Shown: piece by piece, positions 61,829 through 64,000 of the stretch
Layout: each line of letters opens with the position of its first letter
How positions within the stretch are numbered: the stretch's first letter is position 1
Origin: Streptomyces camelliae
Lineage (GTDB): Bacteria; Actinomycetota; Actinomycetes; Streptomycetales; Streptomycetaceae
DNA length: 64,000 nucleotides
Assembly (NCBI RefSeq): GCF_027625935.1
Contig: NZ_CP115300.1
Coordinates: 124,001 to 188,000 of the forward strand
Reading direction: 5' to 3'
Program-made: the position numbers and the translations under genes
Notes under the pieces: model-generated
What the model was told of the DNA's origin: nothing
Seen by the model: only the letters and a program-made list of their open reading frames with translations
Databases searched by the model: none

Positions 61829-63433
61829 ATGACCACGACACGCAGTTACGCGAAGCACGGTTTCCCCAGAGGCCGCCGACTCGCCGCGACTCTGCTGGTT
61901 TCCACGGTGGCAGGGACCGCACTGGCCGCGTGTGGTGCCGACGCCCAGGGCGCGCAAACGGCCAAGGTCTCCGCCAGCACCGACGAGACCGCGGGCGCCG
62001 TCAAGATCACCTGGGGCAAGTGCCCGGCACTGGCCGACGGACAGACCCGTAACCCTCACCTGGCCTGCGGGACGTTGACGGTCCCGCTGGACTACCAGAA
62101 CCCGGGCGGCACGAAGATCGACGTGGCGGTCTCCCGGCTGTCCACCGCCAAGCCCGGGAAGCGACATGGCGTCCTGCTGCTGAACCCCGGCGGGCCGGCC
62201 CTGGGCGGTCTCGACATGCCCGGAACCATGGCGTCCACCCTGCCGAAGTCCGTGCTGGACCGTTACGACCTGATCGGCTTCGACCCGCGCGGCGTCGAAC
62301 ACAGCACCCCGCAGAGCTGCGGTCTGAAGGACCCCACCGTGACCGGGATCTTCCCCTATCCCGCTGCGGACGGCTCGATCACCAAGAACGTGGCCATCGC
62401 CAAGGCCGACGCCAAACAGTGCGCCGACACAGTGGGCAAGAACCTGCGGTACTACAACACCGCCAACACCGCCCGCGACATGGACCGCATCCGCCAGGCA
62501 CTCGGTGAGAAGAAGATCTCCTACTGGGGCCAGTCCTACGGCACCTACCTCGGCGCCGTCTACCGCTCCCTCTTCCAGAACCACACCGACCGGATGATCC
62601 TGGAAGGCAACGTCGACCCCACCAAGGTATGGGCCAACCAGGTCGCCGACACCTGGGGCAAGGGCATGGCCGACCGGTTCCCCGACGCCGCCCGCGTCGC
62701 CGCGGCCCAGGACAGCACCCTCAAGCTGGGCACGAACGTCGCGCAGGTGACCCACACCTACCTCGCCCTCGCCGACCGGCTCGACCGCACGCCCGCAGCG
62801 ATTCCCGGCGCATCGGTGTCGCTGGACGGGGCGCTGCTGCGGAACATGACCTACGCCCTGCTTCTGCACAACAACACGCTTCCCGTGCTCGCCAACTTCT
62901 GGAAGGCCGCCGACGACCTGGCCCACGGCAGCACCACGGCCGCCGACACCTCCGTTCTCAAGGAGGTGTTCGCCGACACACCGACGTCCCCGGGCATCCC
63001 CGCGGACAACCAGGCCACCATGTTCATGGCTCTCACCTGCGGCGACGCCGAATGGCCGCACGACGTCGACGGCTACGCCACCCGCACCGCCGCCGACCGC
63101 AAGATGTGGCCGCTCACCGCGGGCATGCCCGCCAACATCTGGGCATGCGCCTACTGGGACAAGCCGGCTGAGGCGACGGTCAAGGTCGTGCCCGGCGGCC
63201 CGCGCAACACCCTGATCCTCCAGAACCGCCGGGACAACGCCACGCCGTGGGAAAGCGGCGTCGGCCTGCACGAGGCCCTCGGAGACGGCTCCGCCTTCGT
63301 CGGCGTCGACAACGGCGGGCACTACGTCTACAACGAAGGCTCCGCCTGCGCCGACAAGGCCACCGTCGGCTTCCTGACCACCGGCCACCTGCCGGACAAG
63401 GACGTCTACTGCACCGACGTCACCCAGAAGTAA
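61829..63433 (+). CDS. Exported S33-family alpha/beta hydrolase (tripeptidyl aminopeptidase-like)
   Basis: 534 aa from ATG 61829 with AAGGAC 8 bases upstream. Lipoprotein signal with LAAC (Cys near 32). Alpha/beta hydrolase core: GVLLLNPGGPALGGLDMPGT (oxyanion region), YDLIGFDPRGVEHSTP, nucleophile WGQSYGTYLGAVYR (Ser near 236), and a C-terminal TAP-like domain with NRRDNATPWESG (Asp) and DNGGHYVYNEGSACAD (His). Matches Streptomyces tripeptidyl aminopeptidases and related hydrolases of the S33 family that trim peptides outside the cell. It probably stands under the control of the kinase/regulator pair upstream. Confidence 0.92.
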   Translation: MTTTRSYAKHGFPRGRRLAATLLVSTVAGTALAACGADAQGAQTAKVSASTDETAGAVKITWGKCPALADGQTRNPHLACGTLTVPLDYQNPGGTKIDVAVSRLSTAKPGKRHGVLLLNPGGPALGGLDMPGTMASTLPKSVLDRYDLIGFDPRGVEHSTPQSCGLKDPTVTGIFPYPAADGSITKNVAIAKADAKQCADTVGKNLRYYNTANTARDMDRIRQALGEKKISYWGQSYGTYLGAVYRSLFQNHTDRMILEGNVDPTKVWANQVADTWGKGMADRFPDAARVAAAQDSTLKLGTNVAQVTHTYLALADRLDRTPAAIPGASVSLDGALLRNMTYALLLHNNTLPVLANFWKAADDLAHGSTTAADTSVLKEVFADTPTSPGIPADNQATMFMALTCGDAEWPHDVDGYATRTAADRKMWPLTAGMPANIWACAYWDKPAEATVKVVPGGPRNTLILQNRRDNATPWESGVGLHEALGDGSAFVGVDNGGHYVYNEGSACADKATVGFLTTGHLPDKDVYCTDVTQK

Positions 63434-63533
63434 CCCGCCGGAACGCGGTGTTTCCCTGTCCGGCTGACGGCCAGAGGCGATGCCTCTCGACGAGCCGAGG
63501 CCTGCCGCCGACCGAGTCGGCGACCCGAGACCT

Positions 63534-64000
63534 TCAGCCGTGGAGGAAGGCCATCGCGGCGCGGAGTTCGTCGAAGGCGCGGCGAGCGAGGTCGGTGAGA
63601 GACCGCTCGTTGGCCGGGACGACCCATTGGTCGAAGGCGTTGTCGAAGGCGCGCATGCCGAGGTCGGCGGCAAGGTCGGCGGTGAGGTCGGGCACGCCGC
63701 GTTCCTCCAGTGCCTTGGCCAGGGTCTCGACGAGGCCGGTGCGTTTGAGTGCGGCACGTTCTCGCAGTTCGAGGTGGTCGGCGACGATCGGGCGCAGCCT
63801 GGCGGCGAACTCGCGCCGGTCGTCGGTGAAGACGGCCGCGAGGGCGCCGATTGCCTCGCGGACCGCATCGAGCGGCGTCGCCGCCTCGGGCGCGGCGTTG
63901 ATCGCCTGCGCGAGGAGTCGGCGATGGATGTCCTGGCCGGCGAAGAGGACCTCTCGCTTGTCGGAGAAGTGCCGGAAGAACGTGGTCTTGGTCAGACCGG
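63534..64000 (-). CDS. TetR-family transcriptional regulator, 5' truncated by window edge
   Basis: About 155 residues visible. At the edge, GLTKTTFFRHFSDKREVLFA is the recognition-helix end of a TetR DNA-binding domain. The ligand-binding part follows: AINAAPEAATPLDAVREAIG, REFAARLRPIVADHLELRER, ERSLTDLARRAFDELRAAMA, ending FLHG. The start codon lies beyond 64000. It is convergent with the S33 hydrolase gene. Confidence 0.9.
   Translation of the reverse strand, partial: GLTKTTFFRHFSDKREVLFAGQDIHRRLLAQAINAAPEAATPLDAVREAIGALAAVFTDDRREFAARLRPIVADHLELRERAALKRTGLVETLAKALEERGVPDLTADLAADLGMRAFDNAFDQWVVPANERSLTDLARRAFDELRAAMAFLHG

Noticed and set aside
61250..63868. 872-codon minus-strand frame opposite the S33 hydrolase
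   Set aside because: Shadow of the plus-strand gene. Its upstream end is not even in the frame of the TetR gene's conserved motifs.

Overview
The window reads as accessory chromosome of a Streptomyces or close relative. GC is very high throughout, GTG starts and 4-bp ATGA/GTGA overlaps are common, and several families are typical of the genus: WhiJ-like XRE + DUF397 regulators, DUF574-type methyltransferases, AfsQ-like two-component genes, DUF2690, DUF3152 and large secreted RHS or propeller proteins. I see no tRNA, rRNA, CRISPR array or replication genes. The many insertion-sequence remnants and broken genes suggest a variable (for example arm) region; that placement is inference.

Left edge (2-5627): the 3' end of a biosynthetic operon. 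A polyketide synthase end (KR-ACP-thioesterase) is followed by overlapping GSCFA-domain and SGNH-hydrolase-like genes and an Fe(II)/2-oxoglutarate dioxygenase. 5659-12569 is mostly mobile-element debris (IS3, IS256, a near-intact IS5) around an APC-type permease, ending in an RHS-repeat gene with an embedded ricin-B lectin domain that the IS5 truncated.

12870-25898 holds a secreted low-complexity protein, a PadR-ABC transporter operon, a SUKH-type protein, two back-to-back ISL3 remnants, a secreted HAD phosphatase, a Tat-exported FAD oxidoreductase and a WYL/VOC divergent pair. 26600-34375 mixes IS21, IS256, IS1182 and IS5 pieces with a lincosamide/aminoglycoside-type nucleotidyltransferase, an NTF2-like protein, DUF2283, an exported beta-carbonic anhydrase and an aminoglycoside phosphotransferase-like gene.

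34689-38024 is a WhiJ/AbaA-like regulatory locus (methyltransferase, DUF397, XRE/DUF5753, RsbW-like ATPase, resolvase-like protein). 40590-44515 is the most intriguing segment: a LuxR-type regulator divergent from a tiny secreted protein carrying the pentapeptide GIGWD twice, a coupled 89-aa protein, an inverted repeat between them, and then a secreted NlpC/P60-like protein fused to a seven-repeat propeller. 46912-48499 contains a dismantled xanthine dehydrogenase (xdhA-xdhC) operon, broken by an IS5 piece and by a methyltransferase gene bracketed by ~67-bp inverted repeats with no transposase.

49133-53091 holds an AfsQ1/AfsQ2-like response regulator, kinase and GerMN lipoprotein operon, divergent from a membrane-anchored DUF3152 metalloprotease-like protein. 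53343-59057 contains broken secreted proteases; one S53 protease gene is split by an IS630-like element that carries an NTF2-like passenger gene, next to an IS481. 59350-63433 is a NarL-type kinase/regulator pair followed by an exported S33-family hydrolase, and the two units share a ~34-bp upstream repeat. A TetR regulator runs off the right edge.

Many genes carry single-base frameshifts. Some may be sequencing errors rather than true decay; that cannot be settled from the sequence alone.
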